A stretch of 42,825 nucleotides of DNA from Amycolatopsis sp. A133 (lineage in GTDB: Bacteria > Actinomycetota > Actinomycetes > Mycobacteriales > Pseudonocardiaceae): contig NZ_JAVHJU010000032.1 in the NCBI RefSeq assembly GCF_031082405.1, positions 1 through 42,825 on the forward strand, written 5' to 3'. Under the pieces are notes generated by a model. It had not been told where the DNA came from, searched no databases, and saw only the letters and a list, made by a program, of their open reading frames with translations. Shown here in pieces: positions 31,250 through 39,325 of this stretch; the first letter of the stretch is position 1, and every line of letters begins with the position of its first letter. The position numbers and the translations under genes are program-made.

Positions 31250-32032
31250 ATGAGCCAGCGACGTGCGGACGGGAGCGCCGGGGACGCCGACTACGGCGCG
31301 ATCGGCGGGGTCTACACCGACTACCGCAAGCCGGATCCCCGCATCGGCCGGTACCTCCTCGACGCACTGGGCGACGCGCGAACCGTGCTGAACGTCGGTG
31401 CGGGCGCCGGCGCGTACGAACCCGAAGACCGGGAAGTGACCGCGGTCGAGCCGTCGGCGTCGATGCGCGCGCAGCGGCCGGCGGGCCTGCCGCCGGCGGT
31501 CGACGCCGTCGCCGAAAAGCTGCCGTTCCCGGACCGGGCGTTCGAGGGCGCGATGAGCACGTTCAGCGTGCACCAGTGGAACGACCTGTGGGCCGGCCTC
31601 AAGGAGATGCGCCGCGTCACGCGCGGCCCGATCGCCATCCTGACCTGCGACCCGGATCTGCTGCGCCGCTTCTGGCTGCTGGACTACGCGCCCGAGGTGA
31701 TCGAGACCGAGGCCCGGCGCTACCCGTCGGTCGACGACATCGCCGACGGGCTCGGCGGGCACACCTCGGTGGTCGGCGTGCCGATCCCGATCGACTGCAC
31801 CGACGGCTTCAACGAGGCCTACTACGCGCGGCCCGAACGCCTCCTCGACCCGGGTGCGCGGCTGTCGTGCTCGGCGTGGAGCTTCGTCGACGACCGCGTG
31901 CACCACCGCTTCGCCGCCGAGCTGCAGCACGACCTCGACGACGGCACGTGGGAGCGCCGCTACGGCAAGCTGCGCGAGCAGCCGGCGTTCGAGGGCTCGC
32001 TCGTCCTCGTCGTCTCGGACCCCACGGCGTGA
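31250..32032 (+). CDS. Class I SAM-dependent methyltransferase
   Basis: Protein of 260 aa with a Methyltransf_11-type fold: SAM-binding motif I is VLNVGAGAGAYEP, an acidic VTAVEPSASM follows, and FSVHQWNDLWAGLKEMRRV matches the post-motif region. Substrate unknown. TAGTTT at 31238-31243 lies 6 nt before ATG 31250, so the transcript is probably leaderless. It is divergent from the GH87 operon. Its stop overlaps the start of a decayed esterase gene (GTGA), so the pair was once translationally coupled. Confidence 0.87.
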   Translation: MSQRRADGSAGDADYGAIGGVYTDYRKPDPRIGRYLLDALGDARTVLNVGAGAGAYEPEDREVTAVEPSASMRAQRPAGLPPAVDAVAEKLPFPDRAFEGAMSTFSVHQWNDLWAGLKEMRRVTRGPIAILTCDPDLLRRFWLLDYAPEVIETEARRYPSVDDIADGLGGHTSVVGVPIPIDCTDGFNEAYYARPERLLDPGARLSCSAWSFVDDRVHHRFAAELQHDLDDGTWERRYGKLREQPAFEGSLVLVVSDPTA

Positions 32033-32477
32033 CCCCACCGCCGTTCGACCCGGAGCCGGCGGCGGTCGTCGAAGAGCCGGCGGCCGCCCACCCCGGGTTC
32101 GCCTTCCGCGAGGAAGCGGCCGGGGACGTGCCGCTGCTGGTCGTCACCCGGCGGCGTCGAGGACTGCTACGCCGGTCTGCTGTGGACGGTCGAGAACCTG
32201 GGCGTCCCGGTGATCGGCGGGGTCAGCGCGGGCGGCGGCCTGGCCGCGGCGGCGACCCTGCCGGCCCGCGACCGCGGCGGCCCGCTCCCGCTCGGGCAGC
32301 TGCTGGTCTGCCCGATGCTCGACGACCGGCCGGATCTGGCGGGCGGGCGGGGACGCCGAGCTGCACGTGTGGCCCGGCGGGTTCCACGGGTTCGACGCCC
32401 TGGTGCCCGGCGCGGCGATCAGCCGGGCGGCCCGCGCCGCCCGGCTGACCTGGCTGCGGCGCCTGCTAGGCCAGTAG
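32029..32477 (+). pseudogene. Alpha/beta hydrolase (HSL-type esterase) pseudogene with internal deletions
   Basis: The intact start (GTG overlapping the methyltransferase stop) and N terminus (PPFDPEPAAVVEEP) run to LLVVTR, after which the frame shifts. A second-frame fragment carries GVEDCYAGLLWTVEN, the nucleophile motif GGVSAGGGLAA and LLVCPMLDDRPDLAG. Then the frame shifts again to GDAELHVWPGGFHGFDALVP, containing the catalytic His region, and the natural C-terminus LTWLRRLLGQ. Against an HSL-type esterase of about 310 aa, the oxyanion HGGG block and about 90 residues before the GDAELHV segment are missing. The start, nucleophile and C terminus survive, so decay was by deletion. It overlaps the convergent acyltransferase gene by 12 bp. 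Confidence 0.82.
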
Positions 32478-34202
32478 CTCCTGCAGCTCCCGCACCGCGA
32501 CAGCGAGTTCGTCGGCGAAGCGGTACATCTCCGCCGAGACGTGCTTCGGCGTGCTCAGGTAGATGTTCCACCGGTCCGGCAGCAGCACGTAGGCGATGCC
32601 GATGCACTGCGGGCTGGTCGAGCCGAAGCCGAAGTACTGGATGTTGACCGACGGCGCCGAGCTGGTGCTCAGGTAGTCGTCGCGCATCTTCAGCCAGCCC
32701 GGCGAGGTGTAGAGGGCCGGAGTTCCGGTGTCGCCACGGCGTTTCCCGATCAGCTGCAGCTCCCACAGGTGCTGCTCCGGCGCGTCCCCGGCCTGGCACT
32801 CCTTCGCGCGGGCGACGTGCTTCGCCGCCGCGGCGCGGAGCGCTTCCCGCTTCTGCTCGGTCGTCGCCGAGTCGTCGGTCATGACGTCGGCGAAGCGCAC
32901 GACCTCGGGCGTGACGACCCGCATGGCTTCGGTCCGGCCGTTGCGGAACTGCCGGGTGGCGATCGACTCGTACGTCGCGCCGGTCAGGCCCTTCGCGCGG
33001 CGGTGGGCCAGCTGGTAGGACATCTGCGCGAAGGCGTCCGGGGACATCCCGAGTTCCTTCGCCCGGTTGGCACCGAAGTCGAACGAGACCGTCTGCGTCG
33101 CGGTGGCGTCCGCGTACGCCTTGAAGGCGGCTCCGGCCGCTCGGGCGTCTTCGCGGAGGGCGTCGGTCAGCGTGAACTGGACGATCTCGTAGCCGGGGAT
33201 CCCGTCGGCCGCTTCGCGCTCCTCGCGCGAACCGCTCAGCAGCGCGTCGGTGAAGCCGAGGATCGTGGTGCCGTCGAGTTCGCAGTGCTCGACGTTGATC
33301 CCCGCGGTGCCGTCCTCGAACACGATCAGCGACACGGCCTTGTCGTACCAGCGGTTGTCGCCGTACAGCAGCCGGTCACCCGCTTCGAGGGCGTTTGACG
33401 GCGTGAAGTCGTCCAGGCAGAGGCAGAACAACGCGGTCTCGATGGTTTCCAGCGCGGCGGCGTTGCCCGCTTCGAGCAGCGCGGCCCGCGAAGCGGCCCA
33501 CTCCGCGCGCGCCTTCGTCGTGAGGGGCCCGGCCGGGACGTCGGTGCCGTGGTCGTCCTTGAGGATCGCGCGCAGCCCGTCGGCCAGCTGCGCCGGCGAG
33601 TACGGGCGGCCGTCTGCGGCGAGGACGTCCATCCGGAACGGCGTGCCCTTCGAAAACACGACGATGTGCCGCTCGGGCGAGGGGAACCGCGTGCGCGCGG
33701 TGTCGAGCACCTCGCCGGGGATCCGCGTCGCCGAGAACAGGAACTTGTGCTGCACCATCGACTGCGGCGTGCCGCGCAGCAGCACCGGCGGCACGAGTTC
33801 GCCGTCGAGCTTCAGCTTGTAGTCCACCGCGGACGCGGTCAGCTCGGCGGCGCGCTCCACCTGCCCGAGCGGGGAGTCCTGGAACAGGAAGAAGAAGTTG
33901 GCGTTGAGCGCGATCCGGTCCCGGCGGCCGAGGTAGCGGTACGGCCAGAAGGTGTCGAGCCAGCTGTGCACGCCGGGCGAGCGGTCGTACTCCGCCAGCG
34001 CCGCCTGCAGCCCGTGCGCGGGGCTGCCCGGCGCGAGGAACTCCGCCACCGCGGCTTCGGTCTCCGCCAGCTCGTCCGGTGTCAGCAGCGGCCCGCACCA
34101 TTCGAGGAAACGGCGGCAGCTGGCTTCCGGCGTGGGAAGCGGGACGCGGGGGAGCCGGTCCTCGTTGCCGAAGGTGCGGGTGGACCATTCCGGACTGCTC
34201 AC
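32466..34202 (-). CDS. Choline/carnitine-type O-acyltransferase
   Basis: Protein of 578 aa of the carnitine acyltransferase superfamily, which moves acyl groups between CoA and a hydroxyl of carnitine or choline. The active-site His lies in INVEHCELDGTTILG (about H306); other family blocks are WLDTFWPYRYLG, NANFFFLFQD, SFDFGANRAKELGMSPDAF split over two segments, and YQLAHRRAKGLTGATYESI. Start: GTG 34202 is preceded by GAAGG at good spacing; ATG 34208 two codons earlier is possible. It is the third gene of an operon with a methyltransferase and a 2-oxoglutarate dioxygenase. Bacterial members are uncommon and their acceptors are mostly unknown. Confidence 0.87.
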   Translation of the reverse strand: MSSPEWSTRTFGNEDRLPRVPLPTPEASCRRFLEWCGPLLTPDELAETEAAVAEFLAPGSPAHGLQAALAEYDRSPGVHSWLDTFWPYRYLGRRDRIALNANFFFLFQDSPLGQVERAAELTASAVDYKLKLDGELVPPVLLRGTPQSMVQHKFLFSATRIPGEVLDTARTRFPSPERHIVVFSKGTPFRMDVLAADGRPYSPAQLADGLRAILKDDHGTDVPAGPLTTKARAEWAASRAALLEAGNAAALETIETALFCLCLDDFTPSNALEAGDRLLYGDNRWYDKAVSLIVFEDGTAGINVEHCELDGTTILGFTDALLSGSREEREAADGIPGYEIVQFTLTDALREDARAAGAAFKAYADATATQTVSFDFGANRAKELGMSPDAFAQMSYQLAHRRAKGLTGATYESIATRQFRNGRTEAMRVVTPEVVRFADVMTDDSATTEQKREALRAAAAKHVARAKECQAGDAPEQHLWELQLIGKRRGDTGTPALYTSPGWLKMRDDYLSTSSAPSVNIQYFGFGSTSPQCIGIAYVLLPDRWNIYLSTPKHVSAEMYRFADELAVAVRELQELLA

Positions 34203-34213
34203 GGTCATCCTTC

Positions 34214-35029
34214 TTAGTCGGCGGTCTCGAGCACAGCTGCGAGCTCCGCAGCCGAGCCTTCAGGGCGGGAAACATACAACTGCGCGTAGAGCCACCCGTC
34301 GGACTCCAGTCCGGTGGGGTCGACCCCGGCCGCGCTCAGCGTGTCCAGGATCTGCGCCTGCTCCTCGGCGGAGGCGAACCGCCGCTGCTTGAAGACCCCG
34401 CCGACCTCCGCGGTCTCGTACCCCAGCTCGGCCAGGCTTTCGGCGACCGGCTCGTAGGAGAACATCCGCAGCACGAAGTGCGCCATCCACGGCCGCGCGC
34501 CGCGCGCGACCCGGGTGAGGGTCTTCTCGGTGACGTACCCGACGCAGCCGGTCGAGACGACCACGTCGACGTCGTCCAGCAGCTTCTGCTGGGTGCCGTC
34601 CGGGTCGTCGCGTTCGAGGTCGGCGTGGAGCACCTCGTCGAGGAAGCCGGCGGCAAGCGCGTACTCGAGCGCCGGGGCCGAGCTGTCCAGGCCGTAGAAC
34701 CGGGGGTTGCCGGTGCGGACGCGCTTCCGGTCCGCCTCGACCAGCGCCGCGTGGTCCAGCGCGCGCACAGCCGGGTCGGTGTAGTGGGCGTAGAGGTCGT
34801 CCATCGTCGCGTCGCAGCGCTGCAGGGCCGCGTTGACGCCGTACGAGCAGCCGACGTCGAGCACGGTCGGCCGCTCGGCGGGGTGCGCGGCGCCCAGCTT
34901 CGCGAAGTACGGCTTCGCCAGCTGCGGGATGTGGTAGCCGACGCGCTCGAGCGTGCCGAAGAACGGCCGCGGGTCGGGTGCGGTGTAGATGTGGTCGAAC
35001 GAGATCTTGCCGGTCGAGTCGAAAGGCAC
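34214..35029 (-). CDS. SAM-dependent methyltransferase of the acyltransferase operon
   Basis: Protein of 271 aa. SAM-binding motif I is TVLDVGCSYGVNAA, with VVVSTGCVGYVTEKTLTRV as the motif II/III region. N-terminal FDHIYTAPDPRPFFGTLER and C-terminal KQRRFASAEEQAQI are not of a common annotated type, so the substrate is unknown. It starts at GTG 35029 (AGGAG upstream) and ends 11 bp before the acyltransferase start. In this operon, N-methylation of the dioxygenase product is an attractive guess because carnitine acyltransferases recognise trimethylammonium alcohols; this is inference. Confidence 0.82.
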   Translation of the reverse strand: MPFDSTGKISFDHIYTAPDPRPFFGTLERVGYHIPQLAKPYFAKLGAAHPAERPTVLDVGCSYGVNAALQRCDATMDDLYAHYTDPAVRALDHAALVEADRKRVRTGNPRFYGLDSSAPALEYALAAGFLDEVLHADLERDDPDGTQQKLLDDVDVVVSTGCVGYVTEKTLTRVARGARPWMAHFVLRMFSYEPVAESLAELGYETAEVGGVFKQRRFASAEEQAQILDTLSAAGVDPTGLESDGWLYAQLYVSRPEGSAAELAAVLETAD

Positions 35030-35058
35030 GGGCCAGGCTCCTGATCTGGTCGAGTGAT

Positions 35059-35916
35059 CTAGTCGAGCAGCTCGTCGCCGCGGGCGGTGCGCTCCGCGAG
35101 GTGGGCGGGCAGAACACGGCCGAACAGCTGCCGCGTCCGCTCCGCGCTGCCGATGACCCCCGGGCGCTCGCTGTAGGCGAAGATCGCGGAGTGCCGCGCG
35201 ATCGTGCCCTCCACGGTACTGACCCGGTGCAGCGCGAAGCGTCCTTGGAACAGCTGGAGATCACCGGGCCGCAGGTCGAGGCGCCGGACCAGCCGGGTGT
35301 CGCCGGCCAGCACCGCGCGCACGGCCGCGAAGTTCTCGTCCGCGGCGGACCGGATGCCGGGGCAGTATTCGAAGGTGCCGCCGTCATCCGCGGCCTGCGT
35401 CAGCATGCTGACCGTGTGGGTGTTCGTGTCGAAGTGCCACGGGTGCGCGCGGCCGGGCGCGATGACGTTGAGCGTCAGCCCGGACAGCGGGTCGGCGAGC
35501 TCGTGCAGCTCCGGCAGCCCGAAGCAGTCGGCGACGAACCGCTGGAACAGCGGGCTGCTGTAGAGCCGGCCGATGATCGAGGACGCGGGGATGTGGTCGC
35601 GGGCGACGAAGGCGTTGCCGCGTTCCATGATCGTCCGGCCGGGGTGGTCCTCGGGCAGCGGCTCGCCGATCGTGGTGTTGTAGGCGTTGACCTGCTCGAT
35701 CTTCGTGTACGCGTGCGGCTCGAGCGCGGCGCACTCGTCCCGCAGGGCCCGGCGCAGCTGCGGCCGGATGAAGTCGGCGAGCACGCTGCAGCCGACGTCG
35801 GCGAGGTCGGCGCGCGTGCGGCCGACCGTCTCCCGCCAGGCGGGACTGCCCGGTTCGGTGAGCGGGTAGCGGTCGGTGTCGACCATTTCCAGTGGCGCTA
35901 CGGAGGTGCTCATCAT
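35059..35916 (-). CDS. Fe(II)/2-oxoglutarate-dependent dioxygenase (phytanoyl-CoA dioxygenase superfamily, BesD/ArpA-like)
   Basis: Protein of 285 aa. The iron ligands are H161 and D163 (HPWHFDTNTHTVSML) and distal H230 (FQGRFALHRVS); R241 (ARHSAIFAYSERPG) would bind 2-oxoglutarate. Blocks such as GGTFEYCPGIR, LRPGDLQLF and SAERTRQLFGRVLPAHL resemble the BesD/ArpA-like group acting on free amino acids. The facial Asp is retained, so hydroxylation and not halogenation is expected. Start ATG 35916 has GGAAGG upstream; ATG 35913 is adjacent. First gene of the three-gene operon. Confidence 0.85.
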   Translation of the reverse strand: MMSTSVAPLEMVDTDRYPLTEPGSPAWRETVGRTRADLADVGCSVLADFIRPQLRRALRDECAALEPHAYTKIEQVNAYNTTIGEPLPEDHPGRTIMERGNAFVARDHIPASSIIGRLYSSPLFQRFVADCFGLPELHELADPLSGLTLNVIAPGRAHPWHFDTNTHTVSMLTQAADDGGTFEYCPGIRSAADENFAAVRAVLAGDTRLVRRLDLRPGDLQLFQGRFALHRVSTVEGTIARHSAIFAYSERPGVIGSAERTRQLFGRVLPAHLAERTARGDELLD

Positions 35917-36003
35917 CGAGGTCCCTTCCGGCGGGTGAAGGAACAGAGGTAGCACAAAAGCCCGCTGGTCAACCGTCGGTTTGTGAGCGGTGACACAGGG
36001 TCG

Positions 36004-36534
36004 TCAGGCGCCCACCTCGGTGGCCCACGAGCTGACGGTGACGGTGTCCGTGGTGCCCAGATCCGTGTCGAGCGGCTGCCTCTGCGCGGGTTCGCCCGGA
36101 ACGGGGACCACCGAGATGGCCGCGCCGGTGCGCGTGTCGCCGCTCGTGACGGTGGCCGACCACGCGAGCACGGCCACGACCTTCTCGCCCGGCTGGACGG
36201 TGAGGTCCTGCGGACCGAGGTCGCGCGCGAAGTAGGACGTGCCGTGTTCGACCGTGACGTCGAGCGGGGAGCCGTCGCCCGCGAGGATCTTCAGATCGGG
36301 GTAGCCGGTGACCTTCCGCGGCGCGGTGTCCCGGTTGGTCAGCGTCAGGACGCTGGCGCGGTGCCCGAGCCCGGCTTCGACCTGGCCGACCGAAAGGGAC
36401 AGCCCCAGCGACGGCGGCGGCCCGTACGTCGGGCTGGGCGTGGCCGTGGGTGACGGCACGGGCGGGGGCGGCGGAGTGCTGCAACCCGCGAGAAGCGCTA
36501 CGGAAACAAGCAGTGCGAAGCGAGAAACCCCCAT
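36004..36534 (-). CDS. DUF4232-type lipoprotein
   Basis: Small lipoprotein of 176 aa: signal peptide with a perfect lipobox LLAGC (C18), then a Pro-rich spacer (PPPPPVPSPTATPSPTYGPP) and a single beta-sandwich domain like DUF4232 (GHRASVLTLTNRDTAPRKVT, LTVQPGEKVVAVLAWSA). Anchored outside the membrane, function unknown. It lies 49 bp downstream of fbiC on the same strand but is separated from it by a strong terminator. Confidence 0.82.
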   Translation of the reverse strand: MGVSRFALLVSVALLAGCSTPPPPPVPSPTATPSPTYGPPPSLGLSLSVGQVEAGLGHRASVLTLTNRDTAPRKVTGYPDLKILAGDGSPLDVTVEHGTSYFARDLGPQDLTVQPGEKVVAVLAWSATVTSGDTRTGAAISVVPVPGEPAQRQPLDTDLGTTDTVTVSSWATEVGA

Positions 36535-36546
36535 GAGCCGGAAGAG

Positions 36547-36578
36547 TAGCGGGCGCCCTGGAGCCCGGGCGCCCGCTA
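36547..36578 (-). terminator. Terminator after fbiC
   Basis: A perfect 12-bp stem (TAGCGGGCGCCC at 36547-36558 and its complement at 36567-36578) with an 8-nt loop begins 5 bp past the fbiC stop in the transcription direction and ends 12 bp before the DUF4232 start codon. It is also an inverted repeat on the plus strand. Confidence 0.85.
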
Positions 36579-36583
36579 CCGTC

Positions 36584-39181
36584 TTACGGCGTCAGCAGCG
36601 GCAGGAGCGGCTTCCGGACCTCGGTCGCGACACCGTCCGAAGCCTCCGCCGCGGCCCTCCGCTCGGCCGACGGCCGCCCGTAACCCGTCGTGCGCTGGAC
36701 CAGCGGGCGGCCCAGCGGCTCGACCATCGCGCGCATGTCGCTGATCGTCTTGTACGACCCGTGCGACGCGCCCGCCATCCGGCTGATCGTCTCCTCCATC
36801 AGCGTGCCGCCGATGTCGTTGACGCCACCCTGCAGCACCGCGCGGCTGCCTTCTTCGCCGAGCTTCACCCAGGAGCTCTGGATGTTGTCGATCATGCCGT
36901 GCAGCAGCAGGCGGGACAGGGCGTGCACCGCGCGGTTCTCGCGCAGCGTCGTGCCCGGGCGGGCGAGCCCGGCCAGGTAGATCGGCGCGCTCTGGTGGAT
37001 GAACGGCAGCAGCACGAACTCGGTGAAGCCGCGTCGCCCGTGCTTCTCCAGGCCTTCGCGCTGCAGCCGGGCCAACAGCTTGAGGTGCGCGACCCAGTGC
37101 GACGGCGTGTCGACGTGGCCGTACATCATGGTGGACGTCGTCGGCAGCCCGACCTCGTGCGCGGTCGTGACGACCTTGATCCACTCCGACGTCGGCAGCT
37201 TGCCCTTGGTGAGCACCCAGCGGACGTCGTCGTCGAGGATCTCCGCCGCCGTGCCCGGCAGCGAGTCGACACCGGCCTCCTTGGCCTTGATCAGCCAGTC
37301 CTTCAGCGAGAGGTTGGTCCGCGAAGCGCCGTTCACGACCTCCATCGGGCTGTAGGAGTGCAGGTGGATCTGCGGCTGACGGCGTTTGACCTCGGCCGCG
37401 AGGTCGAAGTACGCGGTGCCCGGCAGGTCCGGGTGGATGCCACCCTGCATGCAGATCTCGGTCGCCCCCGCGGCCCACGCCTCGTCGACGCGGTCGCCGA
37501 CCTGCTCCAGCGAAAGCGTGTACGCGTCGGCGTCGGTGCGACGCTGCGCGAAGGCGCAGAAGCGGCAACCCGTGTAGCAGACGTTGGTGAAGTTGATGTT
37601 CCGCGTGACGACGAAGGTGACGTCGTCGCCGACCGTCTCGCGGCGCAGGTCGTCGGCGATCCGGGTGAACGCGTCCAGCTCCTTGCCGTCGGCGTGCAGC
37701 AGCGCCAGCGCGGCGTCGTCGGAGAGGCCCGCCGGGTCCTTTTCCGCGCTGCGCAAGGCCTCCAGGATGTCCGTGTCGAACCGCTGCGGCCCGGTCTTGA
37801 TCCGGTCGCCGATCTCCTTCCAGTCCCCGTACACCGAGTCGAAGTCGCTGCGGCGGTCCTCCGTGCGGCCGCCGGCGTCGATCTCGGTGTGCAGCTCGGT
37901 GCGGCCGGATTCCTGCCAGCCGCCGTCCGGCTCCTGCCACGGGATGCCGACCGGCATCGCGCCTTCGCGCGCCATCCCGGTGTCGTAGTCGACGAGCGCG
38001 GCGACGTGCCGCGTGATCCGCGGGTCCAGCCACGGCTCGCCGGCCTTGACGTACTCCGGGTAGATGGTGAGCCGTTCCTTGAGCTCGAAGCCGGCCTTTT
38101 CGGTGCGGCGGGCGAGCTCGTCGATCTGCGGCCACGCGCGTTCCGGGTTGACGTGGTCCGGGGTCAGCGGCGAGACGCCGCCCCAGTCGTCGATGCCGGC
38201 CCGGATCATCAGGTCGTACTGGTTGCCGATCAGGTTCGGCGGCGCCTGGATGCGCATCTTCGGGCCGAGCACCAGCCGCGCCACCGCGATGTTCGCGGCG
38301 AGCTCCTCGAGGTCGGCGTCCGGGGTCGCGCGCATCTTCGTGTCCGGTTTGGCCCGGAAGTTCTGCACGATCACTTCCTGGATGCCGCCGTAGGTTTTGG
38401 CGACCTTGCGGATCTCGAACAGCGCGTCGGCACGCTCCTCGTGCGTCTCGCCGATGCCGATGAGGACACCGGTGGTGAACGGAACCGAGCTGCGGCCGGC
38501 GTCTTCGAGCACCCGCAGCCGCACCGCGGGGTCCTTGTCCGGCGAGCCGTAGTGCGGTCCGCCCTTCTCGCTCCACAACCGGGTCGCCGTGGTCTCCAGC
38601 ATCATGCCCATCGACGGCGCGACCGGCTTGAGGCGCTGGAAGTCCGGCCAGGTCAGCACGCCGGGGTTGAGGTGCGGCAGCAGGCCGGTCTCCTCCAGGA
38701 CGCGGATCGCCATCGCACGGACGTAGGAGAGCGTGTCGTCGTAGCCGTGCGCGTCCAGCCAGTCGCGGGCGGCCTTCCAACGGTCTTCCGGCCGGTCGCC
38801 GAGCGTGAACAGGGCTTCCTTGCAGCCCATTTCGGCACCCTTGCGGGCGATGTCGAGGACCTCGTCCGGGGACAGGAACGGCGACTCGAGCCGGCCCGGC
38901 ACGGTGACGAAGGTGCAGTAGCCGCAGCGGTCGCGGCACAGCCGGGTCAGCGGGATGAACACCTTGCGGCTGTAGGTGATGACACCCGCTCGCCCCGCCT
39001 CGGCCAGGCCCGCGTCCCGGATGCGCGAGGCGTACTCGGACAGCTTGGTGAGGTCGTCACCGCGGGCGTGCAGCAGGACGCTCGCTTCGGCTACGTCGAG
39101 TGTCTTCCCGTCACGCGCCCTGGCGAGCGCGCGGCGCATCGCGGAGGCGGTCGGGGCGGTGGCGTCGGGTTCGGGTCCCAT
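36584..39181 (-). CDS. fbiC: Bifunctional FO synthase (CofG-CofH fusion)
   Basis: Radical-SAM enzyme of 865 aa that makes FO, the deazaflavin chromophore of coenzyme F420, from tyrosine and a 5-amino-ribitylaminouracil. The CofG half has the cluster C82/C86/C89 (CRDRCGYC); the CofH half has C535/C539/C542 (CYTGCRFC). Length and order match actinobacterial FbiC. I start at ATG 39181 (MGPEPDA); the frame is open far upstream. TAGCGT at 39189-39194 is 7 nt before the ATG, predicting a leaderless mRNA. It supplies the cofactor for enzymes such as the Ddn-like protein at 6261-6665. It is divergent from the transposase-like gene. Confidence 0.95.
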   Translation of the reverse strand: MGPEPDATAPTASAMRRALARARDGKTLDVAEASVLLHARGDDLTKLSEYASRIRDAGLAEAGRAGVITYSRKVFIPLTRLCRDRCGYCTFVTVPGRLESPFLSPDEVLDIARKGAEMGCKEALFTLGDRPEDRWKAARDWLDAHGYDDTLSYVRAMAIRVLEETGLLPHLNPGVLTWPDFQRLKPVAPSMGMMLETTATRLWSEKGGPHYGSPDKDPAVRLRVLEDAGRSSVPFTTGVLIGIGETHEERADALFEIRKVAKTYGGIQEVIVQNFRAKPDTKMRATPDADLEELAANIAVARLVLGPKMRIQAPPNLIGNQYDLMIRAGIDDWGGVSPLTPDHVNPERAWPQIDELARRTEKAGFELKERLTIYPEYVKAGEPWLDPRITRHVAALVDYDTGMAREGAMPVGIPWQEPDGGWQESGRTELHTEIDAGGRTEDRRSDFDSVYGDWKEIGDRIKTGPQRFDTDILEALRSAEKDPAGLSDDAALALLHADGKELDAFTRIADDLRRETVGDDVTFVVTRNINFTNVCYTGCRFCAFAQRRTDADAYTLSLEQVGDRVDEAWAAGATEICMQGGIHPDLPGTAYFDLAAEVKRRQPQIHLHSYSPMEVVNGASRTNLSLKDWLIKAKEAGVDSLPGTAAEILDDDVRWVLTKGKLPTSEWIKVVTTAHEVGLPTTSTMMYGHVDTPSHWVAHLKLLARLQREGLEKHGRRGFTEFVLLPFIHQSAPIYLAGLARPGTTLRENRAVHALSRLLLHGMIDNIQSSWVKLGEEGSRAVLQGGVNDIGGTLMEETISRMAGASHGSYKTISDMRAMVEPLGRPLVQRTTGYGRPSAERRAAAEASDGVATEVRKPLLPLLTP

Positions 39182-39289
39182 TCCGCCCACGCTAGGACCG
39201 TCCTCGCGGGACCAGCCAGTGTGTGTTCCGCACCCGGCGGCCCGTCTGGGCGCGCGTGATCGTCGGCGCAGGTCAACGCGGTCGCCTGG

Positions 39290-39318
39290 TTGTCGATCAC
39301 CGCTCGGGCGTGTATTAC
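39290..39318 (+). promoter_or_regulatory. Promoter of the transposase-like gene (leaderless)
   Basis: TTGTCG (39290-39295), a 17-bp spacer and TATTAC (39313-39318) end 7 nt before GTG 39326, so transcription should begin at the start codon. Confidence 0.6.
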
Positions 39319-39325
39319 CTAAAGG

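Noticed and set aside
32029..32448. Real C-terminal continuation of the plus-strand frame past the methyltransferase
   Set aside because: After LLVVTR the frame loses all esterase similarity while adjacent frames continue it, so this is a decayed gene and not an intact one.
35059..35916. Amino-acid halogenase (BesD type)
   Set aside because: The iron-binding motif is HFD, keeping the Asp; halogenases of this group have Gly or Ala there to leave a chloride site.
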